From assembly GCA_030837825.1 (NCBI GenBank), contig JAUQYB010000010.1, forward strand, positions 1-55,988: a stretch of 55,988 bases of DNA. Direction: 5' to 3'. The notes below the pieces were generated by a model. That model had not been told where the DNA came from. It worked only from the letters and a program-made list of their open reading frames with translations, and did no database searches. The DNA is from Albidovulum sp. (GTDB taxonomy: Bacteria > Pseudomonadota > Alphaproteobacteria > Rhodobacterales > Rhodobacteraceae). Position numbers and translations under genes: made by a program. Positions 39,820-52,015 of the stretch are shown in pieces (the first letter of the stretch is position 1; every line of letters starts with the position of its first letter).

Positions 39820-40278
39820 GTGACGGGAAAGACCGACAACTACCTGAAAAAGCACACGGAAGCCCTGGTGAAGGACGTCGGCATCGAAGCCGCGGCCAGT
39901 CTTTGCGGCAAGTCGAAGGCGACGCTTGGGCGGTATTATTCCACCGACGAGGACCATGCCGACCGCTTCATGCCGATCGACGTCGTTGCCGCGCTGGAAG
40001 GGGCGGCACGGTTCCCGCACGTGACCGCGGCGCTCGCCGACCTCAGGGGGATCACGCTCAGCCATGACGAGGGGCGGCGGAACGCCAGGGTGGGGGGGGT
40101 GAACTCCGACGTGGTGACGCTGAGCCAGCGCTTCGCCATGCTGATGGCCGAATACAACCAGTCGATCCAGGACGGCCGGATCTCGATCAACGAGGCCAAG
40201 CGGCTCCTGACCGAGACGCTGGCGATCCAGAAGGTGCTGATCGACATGAAGCTCCATCTCCAGGACGAGGCGCACTGA
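39820..40278 (+). CDS. Putative DNA-binding regulator, phage CII-like
   Basis: A 152-residue protein. The first 75 residues look helix-turn-helix-like: DVGIEAAASLCGKSKATLGR is a plausible recognition unit, followed by RFMPIDVVAALEGAARFPHV. This recalls the CII/CP76 family of phage regulators, but the match is weak. The C-terminal part, MLMAEYNQSIQDGRISINEA then KRLLTETLAIQKVLIDMKL, predicts a coiled coil for oligomerisation. The start is GTG and its ribosome site is poor; translational coupling to a 27-codon leader frame is possible. It could instead be a conserved Rhodobacterales housekeeping regulator. Confidence 0.6.
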   Translation: MTGKTDNYLKKHTEALVKDVGIEAAASLCGKSKATLGRYYSTDEDHADRFMPIDVVAALEGAARFPHVTAALADLRGITLSHDEGRRNARVGGVNSDVVTLSQRFAMLMAEYNQSIQDGRISINEAKRLLTETLAIQKVLIDMKLHLQDEAH

Positions 40279-40473
40279 GAGGCGTCGGTTCCGCGTCCCG
40301 CAGGCGTCGGGCATCCGTCGGTTTTCCGTCCCGACAGGGCGCGCGGGCCGGAGAGGGGATGTTAGCCCTCCGCCCGGGACGAAGATCGCGCGAATGCGCT
40401 TCCTGAGCGCCCGGGCGATCCGGTAAGAAGGGTCGGGCGGCGGGATGGCGGCGCCGCGAGAGGCGGAAGCAGG

Positions 40474-41370
40474 ATGGCGATCAGGACCGTGTTCAGCAAC
40501 AGCGCGCCGAAGCCGGAAAGCTTCTGGGGCTTGCTCGCCCTGCGGTTCGTCGAGAAGCGGCTGGACCGTCTCGCCCGGACGCGGGACGCGCGCACCCAGC
40601 GCATGGCGATCTTCTCGCACGACCTCATGGGCACACAGATCAACCTCTACGGCCGGGGCGAGCGGGACGAGATCGAGGACCTGTTCCTCTTCCTCGCGCC
40701 GATTGCGGACCGGATCGCCCGGGGCGTCGCGCTCGACGTCGGCGCCAATATCGGCAATCACGCCGTCGCCTTCGCCGAACGCTTCGGCCGGGTGCTGGCG
40801 TTCGAGCCCAATCCGGCGGTGCACGAGCTTCTGGCGATCAACACCCGGCCCCACCCGACTGTCGAGACTTTTGCCTGCGGGCTGGGGGAGGCGGCTTTCA
40901 CCGCGCGGCTGGAGGAGGGGCAGGGCAACCTCGGCGAATCCCGTGTGGTCGCGGGCGAGGCGGGGATCGCCGTCCGCATCGAGCGGATGGACGATCTGCT
41001 GGCGGGGCGCGAGGGCGACATCGTGCTGGTGAAGATCGACGTGGAGGGCCACGAGGAGCAGGTTCTGCGCGGCGGGATCGAGACGCTGAGGCGCCACGCG
41101 CCGGTGGTGGTCTTCGAGCAGCACCGCGGCGAGTTTGCCGGCGGCACCACGCCCTCGATCGAGATCCTCCGCGGGCTCGGCTACACGATCTGCTGGTCGG
41201 AATACCCGCGCGAACGGGCGCGTCTGTCGCTGCTGCGCGACATCCTGAAACTGCGCGACCGGCTGACCCGGCGCAGGCCCGAGATCGTCACCGGCGAGCC
41301 GGTGACGGTGAAGTCGCATTCGATGCTGATCGCGGTGCCGGAGGCGCTCACGGGGGTGCTGCTGGGCTAG
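40474..41370 (+). CDS. FkbM-family methyltransferase
   Basis: A 298-residue SAM methyltransferase. GVALDVGANIGNHAVAFAER (about 84-103) is motif I, VLAFEPNPAVHELLAIN follows, and the FkbM signature IVLVKIDVEGHEEQVLRGG is near 186. VVVFEQHRGEFAGGTTPSIE near 210 is also typical. It shares family but little close identity with the FkbM gene at 37952, so a recent duplication is unlikely. Ribosome site is weak (AAGCAGG next to ATG). Confidence 0.9.
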   Translation: MAIRTVFSNSAPKPESFWGLLALRFVEKRLDRLARTRDARTQRMAIFSHDLMGTQINLYGRGERDEIEDLFLFLAPIADRIARGVALDVGANIGNHAVAFAERFGRVLAFEPNPAVHELLAINTRPHPTVETFACGLGEAAFTARLEEGQGNLGESRVVAGEAGIAVRIERMDDLLAGREGDIVLVKIDVEGHEEQVLRGGIETLRRHAPVVVFEQHRGEFAGGTTPSIEILRGLGYTICWSEYPRERARLSLLRDILKLRDRLTRRRPEIVTGEPVTVKSHSMLIAVPEALTGVLLG

Positions 41371-41597
41371 GCCGTCGCGCGCGGGGGGGGGCGGGAGCTT
41401 CGCGCCCACCCCGTCGGGCCGGGAGCTGCCCTCCGTCGGGGCCGGTTCGGGCGCGAAGTTGGCGGGCCGAAGTCCGCTACGGAGAAGGGGTGAAGTGCCC
41501 GGAGGATCGCGAAAGCGGGCGTCCGGTGGACGGTCGCGCGATCCGTTTGGCCGGAGCCGAAAGGCGGAGGGTGAGGCGTGGTCGGGCCTTGGCCCGA

Positions 41598-41655
41598 TCA
41601 ATCGCTCCAGTGGAGCGATTGAAACGCCGAACGCCCGGTCTGCCAAGACCGGGCG
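41598..41655 (-). repeat. Double-hairpin element E1
   Basis: Read on the minus strand: hairpin A (10-bp perfect stem, 41655-41646 with 41641-41632), linker TTCGGCGTT (41631-41623), then hairpin B (11-bp perfect stem, 41622-41612 with 41608-41598) with loop ACT. Confidence 0.85.
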
Positions 41656-41720
41656 GGGTGTGCCGCCTGCGCTGTCGGTCGTAATCGGGGCGCGGCTGCC
41701 TGGGGTGACACCGGATCAGA

Positions 41721-41769
41721 AACGGTCCAGTGGACGTTCGTCGGGCAAACGCTCCACTGGAGCGTTTGC
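41721..41769 (+). repeat. Double-hairpin element E2
   Basis: Hairpin A (41721-41737, AACGGTCC-AGT-GGACGTT with one bulged G), linker TCGTCGG (41738-41744), then hairpin B (11-bp perfect stem, 41745-41755 with 41759-41769) with loop ACT. Confidence 0.8.
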
Positions 41770-41857
41770 TTATCCTCCTCACCCCGGTTGAACGCCGCCC
41801 GCGTCGGGCGGGGAGAGAGCGCGCGGTAACGCGCCTGCCGGGGGTGATGAGGGGTCA

Positions 41858-41908
41858 GCAAAGGCCAGTGGACCTTTGCCCCGAAGAACGCCGCACCCGT
41901 GGTGCGGC
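41858..41908 (-). repeat. Double-hairpin element E3
   Basis: Read on the minus strand: hairpin A (8-bp perfect stem, 41908-41901 with 41897-41890), linker GTTCTTCGGG (41889-41880), then hairpin B (41879-41858; GCAAAGG pairs with CCTTTGC, with one bulge) and loop ACT. A further lone hairpin with an AGT loop lies at 41928-41946. Confidence 0.8.
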
Positions 41909-42080
41909 CGGGGTGGTAGGCGCGGCCGTCGAGGCAGTGCCTCGACTTGTCGCGGGACAAATCGGGGGGAGGGGGGAGGCATCGTTGGACGGAGAGACGA
42001 TGCACTGAAGCGCCCCCTACGGCTTGCTGCCGAGGGACAGTTGCGAAGCGGTAGCGCTACAACTATTGTGACGAGAGTGG

Positions 42081-42119
42081 CCTGCTAGGAAGAGGGCTTG
42101 GAATCCCTCCCCTAGCAGG
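42081..42119. repeat. Stacked two-stem hairpin downstream of the integrase-like gene
   Basis: CCTGCTAGG (42081-42089) pairs with CCTAGCAGG (42111-42119), and inside it GAGGG pairs with CCCTC across an 8-nt loop. It lies about 50 bp past the stop of the minus-strand gene and may be its terminator, though no T-run follows. Confidence 0.5.
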
Positions 42120-42170
42120 ACCGCGGCGCCCGGACGGTGTCCGGAGATAGCCCCTTGTGGAGGGGGGCAT

Positions 42171-42746
42171 TCATTCGGGAGCAGACATTGCCATAACTAC
42201 GTTGGCAATTTTTTGTGCCTCCGATTTGGTCAGGTCGATGGGAATCCCGACAATCTGAGCGATGCAGTCCTTCCGCAATGGGACGGGAACATTAATCGTC
42301 TGCACCTGACTGACAGTACCTGCACCGCTGAGCGTTGCACCTGATGTAGAGAAATGTGTGGCCCCTGTGATGTTGCCGTTCTTGCCCTCTGCATCTGACC
42401 GAATGTCATTGTTCTTCTTCGCGACGCTACCCTTAACCTTGAACCCAGACGGATTGTCTACGTATCTGAGGAAGTCTTCGATTGCCTTAGATACGCGCGA
42501 CTTGTATGTCTTCAGGCTGTCTGGGGTGTAGTTCTTCCCCTCCAGATTTTCGAAGCGGGCAGCTACTGCATCAAGATCAATCTGCCGTATGTCGCCGCGT
42601 TCTGCGGGGTCCAGAATTCCCAGCATCTTGCTGCAAGCGGCCTTTCTCGCCACAACTGTTGGTTTCGGCATAAGTCCCTTCACCGCAAGATAGGTCAAGA
42701 ACTCTTCCAGAGATTCTGCAGAATATTTATGGTGCGATTCGGTCAT
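42171..42746 (-). CDS. Integrase-like DNA-binding protein without a catalytic domain
   Basis: A 191-residue protein. Residues 5-100 (YSAESLEEFLTYLAVKGLMP, then YTPDSLKTYKSRVSKAIEDF and LRYVDNP) resemble the SAM-like core-binding domain at the N-terminus of tyrosine recombinases. The Arg-His-Arg-Tyr catalytic domain is absent. The C-terminal part, QTINVPVPLRKDCIAQIVG then IPIDLTKSEAQKIANVVM, is a small separate module. GGAGG with 5-nt spacing precedes the ATG at 42746. GC is far below that of its surroundings (near 50% by eye), suggesting recent transfer. A 12-bp palindrome lies 29 bp upstream of the start, and double-hairpin elements flank the gene. Confidence 0.65.
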   Translation of the reverse strand: MTESHHKYSAESLEEFLTYLAVKGLMPKPTVVARKAACSKMLGILDPAERGDIRQIDLDAVAARFENLEGKNYTPDSLKTYKSRVSKAIEDFLRYVDNPSGFKVKGSVAKKNNDIRSDAEGKNGNITGATHFSTSGATLSGAGTVSQVQTINVPVPLRKDCIAQIVGIPIDLTKSEAQKIANVVMAMSAPE

Positions 42747-42774
42747 GGACGCCTCCGTTGATGTAAACATATGG

Positions 42775-42786
42775 TGGACGCGTCCA
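42775..42786. promoter_or_regulatory. Candidate operator of the integrase-like gene
   Basis: TGGACGCGTCCA is a perfect 12-bp palindrome 29 bp upstream of the start codon at 42746. A further half site, GGTGGACG, recurs at 42808-42815. The spacing suits binding by a dimer for autorepression. Confidence 0.4.
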
Positions 42787-43019
42787 CTTGTCAACATGGC
42801 GGTTTCTGGTGGACGTTGATGTATTCGGGAGGGCGGCGGGCGATCTGGTGGCTGCAACAGACGACTGCGGCACCCAAGTCATATCTGTGCCATGCTCGGG
42901 TTCGTTGAGTTCGGCCGCGTACTACCGGTCGAGACAGGCGATGCCTGTGTTTCGTCGAGAAAGGGGGCAAGTACTGGGCTGCGGAATGCTGGGGGCGATT
43001 ACGGCACGCTCTCCCGGCC

Positions 43020-43072
43020 CGATCCGTGCGGATCGTGCGTTCGACGCTGACGACCTTCACTGGAAGGTCGTC
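43020..43072 (+). repeat. Double-hairpin element E4
   Basis: Hairpin A (7-bp stem, 43020-43026 with 43029-43035), linker TGCGTTCGACGCT (43036-43048), hairpin B (10-bp perfect stem, 43049-43058 with 43063-43072) with loop ACTG. It is the first of two tandem units with a 73-bp period, both opened by GCTCTCCCGGCCCG. Confidence 0.85.
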
Positions 43073-43090
43073 CGGGCGCGGCTCTCCCGG

Positions 43091-43146
43091 CCCGCGCAGG
43101 TTTGCGCGGGCGTTCGACGCTGAAAACGCTCGCCGGAGCGTTTTCA
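43091..43146 (+). repeat. Double-hairpin element E5
   Basis: Hairpin A (8-bp stem, 43091-43098 with 43103-43110), linker CGTTCGACGC (43111-43120), hairpin B (11-bp perfect stem, 43121-43131 with 43136-43146) with loop GCCG. It is the second tandem unit. Another perfect hairpin (43146-43154 with 43157-43165) follows next to the carB stop codon. Confidence 0.85.
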
Positions 43147-43171
43147 CCCCGGCTGAAGCCGGGGTCGCGTC

Positions 43172-46513
<3,342 letters not shown>

Positions 46514-46600
46514 CGGCCCGGCCCCCGCATTCGGCAAATTGTCGGGGGTTATAGACAAGACCGCCCCATGCGCAAGCCCGAACCGGCGCCCGGAGGGCGG

Positions 46601-47905
46601 TCAGGCGCGGGCGCGGCGAGCAGCGAGGTAGAGCGCGCCGAGCACCGTGAGCCAGACCGCACACATCGCCCAGGTATAGTCGGCGATCGGCCAGGGCAGC
46701 GATCCGATGGCTGAAAAGACGAAGCCGAGCGAGGGGATCGCCACCAGCGCCATCAGCAAGACCGCCGTGCCGACGGGCAGCAGCCCGAGAAGGCCGGGCA
46801 GCAGCAGCATCGGCACGAGGTAGTAGTGAAGCCAGCCGAGCGGCCCCATCAGCGCCACGACGATGGAGAGGGCCAGGAGCCCGATGCCGCGCCGGAGGCC
46901 GCCCGAGAGCGGCATGAGCGTCCGCCCGAAGGCGGCGACGAGGCCGAGCGCGACAAGCGAGATCGCCTGCGGAAGCCAGCCCGGCACGGCGGTGTAGATG
47001 ACCTGTGTCGCGGCCGGGTCGACCGCCGGCAGGAGACCCGACGCCGACCCGAGCGCGAGAGCCGCGGGCAGGAGCGAGGTGTTGATGGCAATGAGATAGC
47101 CGAGGCCCCTCACCTGCGTGAGGCTTGCCAGGAAGGCCTGGTGCGCGGGCCAGCCCGCCAGCTCGACCGAAAGCAGGCCGAGCGCGGCACCGACGAGGAC
47201 GAAGGCCGCCGCCGCCCGCCATTGCCGGTCGAGAAGGAAGATCAGGACGAAGGCCGCGGGCGTGAGCTTGATCGCCGCGGCGAGGGCAAGCGCCGCACCC
47301 GCCATGACGGGGCGGCCGGCGCCGAGCCGTTCGATGGACAGCAGCGTCAGGAAGCCCACGGTGATGGTCGGCTGGTTGTGCCAGATTGCCAGATACGACG
47401 GCGCCGAGAGGTTGAGGGTGAGGAGGCTGATCGCTGCCCAGGCCGACCAGAGCATCGCCGGGGGTTTGAGGATGCGCCCGGCCAGCCAGGCCGTGGCGGC
47501 GAGCAGCGGGATCTGCACCGCGGCCACGAGGTCGAAGAACCCCTGCGGCGAGAGCCACGCGGTCAGCGGTGCGGTGAGCACCGCCCAGAGCGGCGGGTAG
47601 ACATAGGGAAAGCTGATCTGGTCGGCGGCGCCGATCGCCCGCATGGCGGGCAGCCAACTGTCGGCGGCCCCGCCGAAGAAGGCCGGCCGCGCGTCGTAGA
47701 CGAGCGCCGCCTGGCCGTTCTGCCAGAGCCAGCCCGCGACGTAGACTGCCGAAAGATCCTCGGCCCACTGGCCCCATTGCTGCCAGGTCGTGACCGCCGC
47801 CCAGAAGGCGAGCATGGCGAATGCCAGCGCCCGGTCGCGGGCCGGGGTCAGGGCGGTCAGGGAGAGGGCGCGCGCACTGTCCATGAAACGGCTTCTCGCG
47901 CGCAT
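46601..47905 (-). CDS. GT87-type (DUF2029) integral membrane glycosyltransferase
   Basis: A 434-residue protein with about ten membrane segments. The early Asp-containing loop [15 protein letters not shown], then [16 protein letters not shown] and [17 protein letters not shown] are the pattern of the polyprenol-phosphate-sugar-dependent GT-C enzymes (GT87). The sugar and acceptor are unknown. ATGs at 47905 and 47884 are both possible. It is divergent from aspS. Confidence 0.82.
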   Translation of the reverse strand: MRARSRFMDSARALSLTALTPARDRALAFAMLAFWAAVTTWQQWGQWAEDLSAVYVAGWLWQNGQAALVYDARPAFFGGAADSWLPAMRAIGAADQISFPYVYPPLWAVLTAPLTAWLSPQGFFDLVAAVQIPLLAATAWLAGRILKPPAMLWSAWAAISLLTLNLSAPSYLAIWHNQPTITVGFLTLLSIERLGAGRPVMAGAALALAAAIKLTPAAFVLIFLLDRQWRAAAAFVLVGAALGLLSVELAGWPAHQAFLASLTQVRGLGYLIAINTSLLPAALALGSASGLLPAVDPAATQVIYTAVPGWLPQAISLVALGLVAAFGRTLMPLSGGLRRGIGLLALSIVVALMGPLGWLHYYLVPMLLLPGLLGLLPVGTAVLLMALVAIPSLGFVFSAIGSLPWPIADYTWAMCAVWLTVLGALYLAARRARA

Positions 47906-47978
47906 TTCGGGCGGGAATGTGGCGGTACGGCGGACAATTGTCGGCCTCCGCCGCAGCCCGTGCCTGCCGCGGTCCGCC

Positions 47979-48007
47979 TTGACTTCGCACGCCCGAAGCT
48001 GTGTATC
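47979..48007 (+). promoter_or_regulatory. Candidate promoter of aspS
   Basis: TTGACT (47979-47984), 17 bp, then TGTATC (48002-48007). The -35 box is strong and the -10 box weak. It lies 40 bp before the aspS start codon. Confidence 0.45.
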
Positions 48008-48046
48008 GGCGCGAACCGGATTTCGCCCTTCCGAAAGGGGATCATC

Positions 48047-49822
48047 ATGCACGCCTACCGCAGCCACACCTGCGCCGACCTCAACACGGCCCATGCCGGC
48101 CAGACCGTGCGGCTTTCCGGCTGGGTGCACCGGGTGCGCGACCACGGCGGCGTCCTCTTCGTCGACCTGCGTGATCACTACGGGGTGACGCAGGTGCTGG
48201 CCGACAGCGACAGCCCGGCCTTCCGCGCGCTGGAGGCGGTGCGCGCCGAATATGTGATCCGCGTCGACGGCACGGTGAAGCTGCGCGACGCGGGCCTCGT
48301 CAACCCGAAGATCCCGACCGGCGGGATCGAGGTCTATGTCACCGCGGTGGAGGTGCTGGGCCCGGCCGAGGAACTGCCGCTGCCGGTCTTCGGCGACCAG
48401 GACTACCCGGAGGAGACGCGGCTCGCCTACCGTTTCCTCGACCTGCGCCGCGAGACCCTGCACCGCAACATGATGCTGCGATCCCGCGTGGTGAAGTCCT
48501 TGCGCGACCGGATGTGGGCGGCGGGGTTCACCGAGTTCCAGACCCCGATCATCACCGCGTCCTCCCCCGAGGGCGCGCGCGACTTCCTCGTGCCCTCGCG
48601 GCTGCATCCCGGCAAGTTCTACGCCCTGCCGCAGGCGCCGCAGCAGTTCAAGCAGCTGATCATGGTCGCGGGCTTTGACCGCTATTTCCAGATCGCCCCC
48701 TGCTTCCGCGACGAAGACCCGCGCGCCGACCGCTCGCCCACCGATTTCTACCAGCTCGATGTGGAGATGAGCTTCGTCACGCAAGCCGATGTCTTCGCGG
48801 CGGTCCAGCCGGTGATCCAGGGCGTGTTCGAGGAATTTGCCGAGGGCCGCCGGGTGGATCCGGACTGGCCGCTGATTTCCTACGCGGATTCCGCGCTTTG
48901 GTACGGCACCGACAAGCCCGACCTGCGAAACCCGATCCGGATGCAGGTGGTCTCCGACCATTTCCGCGGCTCGGGCTTTGCGATCTTCGCCAAGCTGCTG
49001 GAAGAGGAGGGGACCGAGGTCCGCGCGATCCCGGCGCCGGGCGGCGGGTCGCGCAAGTTCGCCGACAGGATGAACGCCTTCGCGCAGTCGCAGGGCCTGC
49101 CGGGGATGGGGTATATCTTCTGGCGCAAGGCCGATGACGGCACGACCGAAGCCGCCGGGCCGATTGCCAAGGCACTGGGCGCGGAGGCGACCGAGGCGCT
49201 GCGGGCGGAGCTGGGACTCGGCGAGGGCGATGCCGTCTTCTTCGTCGCCGGCAGGCCCGAACAGTTCGAGCCGGTCGCCGGCCGGGCGCGGATGGAGATC
49301 GGGCGCGAGCTTGGCCTGGTCGAGGAGGGCACCTTCCGCTTCGCCTGGATCGTCGACTTCCCGATGTATGAAAAGGACGACGACGGGCGGATCGACTTTT
49401 CCCACAACCCCTTCTCGATGCCGCAGGGGGGGATGGAGGCGCTGTCGGGCGATCCCTTGAAGGTGCTGGGCTTCCAGTACGACCTGGCCTGCAACGGCTA
49501 TGAACTGGTGTCGGGCGCGATCCGCAACCACAAGCCCGAGATCATGTTCAAGGCGTTCGAGCTTGCCGGCTATGGCCGGGACGAGGTGGAAAAGCGCTTC
49601 GGCGGCATGGTCAAGGCCTTCCGCTACGGCGCCCCCCCGCACGGCGGCTGCGCGGCCGGCATCGACCGGATGGTGATGCTGCTGGCCGACACCGCCAACA
49701 TCCGCGAGGTGATCATGTTCCCGATGAACCAGCGCGCCGAGGACCTGATGATGGGCGCGCCGAGCGAGCCGACGAACGAGCAGCTCAGGGAGCTGCGGCT
49801 GCGGGTGGTGGCGGAGGGGTAG
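48047..49822 (+). CDS. aspS: Aspartyl-tRNA synthetase
   Basis: Charges tRNA-Asp (and in many such bacteria also tRNA-Asn). The 591-residue class II enzyme has the N-terminal OB-fold ([20 protein letters not shown]), motif 1 ([20 protein letters not shown], about 163), motif 2 ([17 protein letters not shown], about 210), the bacterial GAD insertion, and motif 3 ([19 protein letters not shown], about 528). AAAGGGGATCATC precedes the ATG. Its end lies 10 bp from the convergent DpnI-like gene. Confidence 0.98.
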   Translation: MHAYRSHTCADLNTAHAGQTVRLSGWVHRVRDHGGVLFVDLRDHYGVTQVLADSDSPAFRALEAVRAEYVIRVDGTVKLRDAGLVNPKIPTGGIEVYVTAVEVLGPAEELPLPVFGDQDYPEETRLAYRFLDLRRETLHRNMMLRSRVVKSLRDRMWAAGFTEFQTPIITASSPEGARDFLVPSRLHPGKFYALPQAPQQFKQLIMVAGFDRYFQIAPCFRDEDPRADRSPTDFYQLDVEMSFVTQADVFAAVQPVIQGVFEEFAEGRRVDPDWPLISYADSALWYGTDKPDLRNPIRMQVVSDHFRGSGFAIFAKLLEEEGTEVRAIPAPGGGSRKFADRMNAFAQSQGLPGMGYIFWRKADDGTTEAAGPIAKALGAEATEALRAELGLGEGDAVFFVAGRPEQFEPVAGRARMEIGRELGLVEEGTFRFAWIVDFPMYEKDDDGRIDFSHNPFSMPQGGMEALSGDPLKVLGFQYDLACNGYELVSGAIRNHKPEIMFKAFELAGYGRDEVEKRFGGMVKAFRYGAPPHGGCAAGIDRMVMLLADTANIREVIMFPMNQRAEDLMMGAPSEPTNEQLRELRLRVVAEG

Positions 49823-49832
49823 GGGGCGACGG

Positions 49833-50600
49833 CTACAGGAGTTTCCGGTACCTTCCCCTGCCGAGGAACTCCAGAAGCCCGTTCTCCCTCAGGACCTGCA
49901 ACTGCTGGCGGATTTTTGGCCGGACGTTCCTGTTCGACGGGTAGAGCGATTGCAGGTGGTCTTCGAAGCTGTAGAGGTCGCCGAGGCCGAAGACCTCGGT
50001 GTCGATCTTTTCGACACAGGCAAGAACATCGACGACCCAGCCGCGAGCGGAGGGCGCGGCGTCTTCGATGAACGCGGTCCGGCTCCAGCGGTCCAGTATC
50101 TCGTCTCTGTTCACGACAACACCGTTCGCAATCACCTGGATGCGGCCGATGCTAGGGACGAGGTGTAAATGAATGTTTGATCCGACCCAGCCTGCCCGCC
50201 GCGCATGAGCCGACAGCGGTCTTCGCTTCTCGATGATCGAGTGGGTGAAGAAGCGCTTGGGGACTGCGGTCAGGTTCACGACCAGCCGGAGGAGGGGATC
50301 GTATTGCAGAAGCAGCAGATTTGGCGAGCTATCCGACTCAAGCCGCTCCAGCTTCTTGGCATAGGCTCCGTTGGCGAGCGTTCGCCCGAAGGGCGACTTG
50401 CTGCTTTTCAACTCGTATTGCTCGCCGCAACTCGCGCAGAAGAAGTCGGCGACCGGCCGGTTCGCCGCAAACCGCGAAAGCGGAGCACAGCCGCAACCCG
50501 GGCAAAACATGCACTCCGCAGCCCATTGCTCGGTTGCGATCCGTGCGATCTGGCTTGCGCTGCGATAGGCATCCGTTGCTGCGAGAAGATCAGTGAACAC
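49833..50600 (-). CDS. DpnI-family methyl-directed restriction endonuclease
   Basis: A 255-residue protein; DpnI itself has 254. The PD-(D/E)XK site is intact: Asp52 in NRPVADFFC, Glu63 and Lys65 in YELKS, with the same D-x10-E-x-K spacing. Cys33, Cys36, Cys55 and Cys58 form the zinc site. The middle (PLSAHARRAGWVGSNIHL) and the C-terminal winged helix (KIRQQLQVLRENGLLEFLG then RGRYRKLL) match DpnI block by block. DpnI cuts GATC only when adenine is methylated, so this should attack Dam-methylated invading DNA. The start is GTG at 50600, set by alignment to DpnI. No dam, dpnD or methyltransferase is adjacent. GC is lower than in flanking genes. Confidence 0.93.
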   Translation of the reverse strand: MFTDLLAATDAYRSASQIARIATEQWAAECMFCPGCGCAPLSRFAANRPVADFFCASCGEQYELKSSKSPFGRTLANGAYAKKLERLESDSSPNLLLLQYDPLLRLVVNLTAVPKRFFTHSIIEKRRPLSAHARRAGWVGSNIHLHLVPSIGRIQVIANGVVVNRDEILDRWSRTAFIEDAAPSARGWVVDVLACVEKIDTEVFGLGDLYSFEDHLQSLYPSNRNVRPKIRQQLQVLRENGLLEFLGRGRYRKLL

Positions 50601-50776
50601 GGCCCAAACTCGCCAGCCGGGCGTCGGACACAAGGGCTTCGAGCCTGCGTGCGGACTTGACTGCCGCGAACAGTCGATACTGCGGGCGGGGTTCGGCATA
50701 GGCCAAATGGAAGGAAAGCGGCCGGCCCGCGGATCGGGTCTGGCGAAAGGGGCGGGGCCGGGGCCCGGAACGAAGA

Positions 50777-50801
50777 AAGCCGCGCCCCGGGGGCGCGGCT
50801 T
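50777..50801 (-). terminator. Intrinsic terminator of the small membrane-peptide gene
   Basis: A perfect 10-bp stem (50777-50786 with 50792-50801) with a 5-nt loop, followed on the minus strand by TCTTCGTT. It separates the 42-residue peptide gene from the DpnI-like gene, which therefore needs its own promoter. Confidence 0.8.
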
Positions 50802-50823
50802 CATGCCGTGCGGCGGCCTGCTG

Positions 50824-50952
50824 TCAGAGGGCCAAGGCGGCGGTCGCAGCGACCGAGAAGGTCAGCGACAGAAGGCCGATGGCGAACACCGCCCAATGGG
50901 CGCCCTTCACCAGCCTCTCGTTCAACGCGATTCGGAGGATGTCGTTTGCCAT
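50824..50952 (-). CDS. Small single-pass membrane protein of 42 residues
   Basis: Starts MANDILRIALNERLVKGAHW, followed by one hydrophobic helix (AVFAIGLLSLTFSVAATAAL), and ends AL. GGGAAGACGGAC precedes the ATG. The open frame stops just before a good minus-strand terminator, so this is a complete transcription unit. The N-terminal part is amphipathic and positively charged. Function is unknown; size and shape suit a membrane-complex subunit or a stress peptide. Confidence 0.65.
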   Translation of the reverse strand: MANDILRIALNERLVKGAHWAVFAIGLLSLTFSVAATAALAL

Positions 50953-51143
50953 GTCCGTCTTCCCAAACACACCGGAACTCATGGCCCGACTGTCGCGGCC
51001 GATTGCGGCGGGATCGGGGCGGGGAGGGGACGGGCCCGGGGCAATTCCGGTGCGTTTTGGCGGCGGCTCCGGGCGCGTCCGGCCGGCCTTGCGGGCGACG
51101 GCCGGGCGCCTATGATGCGGCCGGCAAGGGCAGGGAGGGACGG

Positions 51144-51860
<717 letters not shown>

Positions 51861-52015
51861 CGCAAGGCCCCCGGGCACGAAGGTTCGGGGCGCGAAGGCT
51901 CGGGACACGAATGCGGGGGTGGGCCGCGCGGGCGGGTCCGGGCCGCGATCGCGCCGGGCCGGAACCGTGGCCCCCGCGGTGAGGCCGCGCCCGGCCGGGC
52001 CTAGATCGGCGGGGC

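Noticed and set aside
41598..42005. A 135-residue minus-strand open frame across the hairpin region, with repeated V-H-W and L-H-W tripeptides
   Set aside because: The repeated tripeptides are simply the CCACTGG cores of the hairpins read in frame. There is no ribosome site.
42081..42119. A tRNA- or tmRNA-derived minihelix acting as an attachment site
   Set aside because: The stacked stems resemble an acceptor/T-arm helix, but the T-loop has 8 nt without TTCGA and there is an unpaired base between stems. Kept only as a structured repeat.
41598..43146. A CRISPR array made of the repeated hairpins
   Set aside because: Spacing is irregular, stems differ between copies, both orientations occur and no cas gene is nearby.
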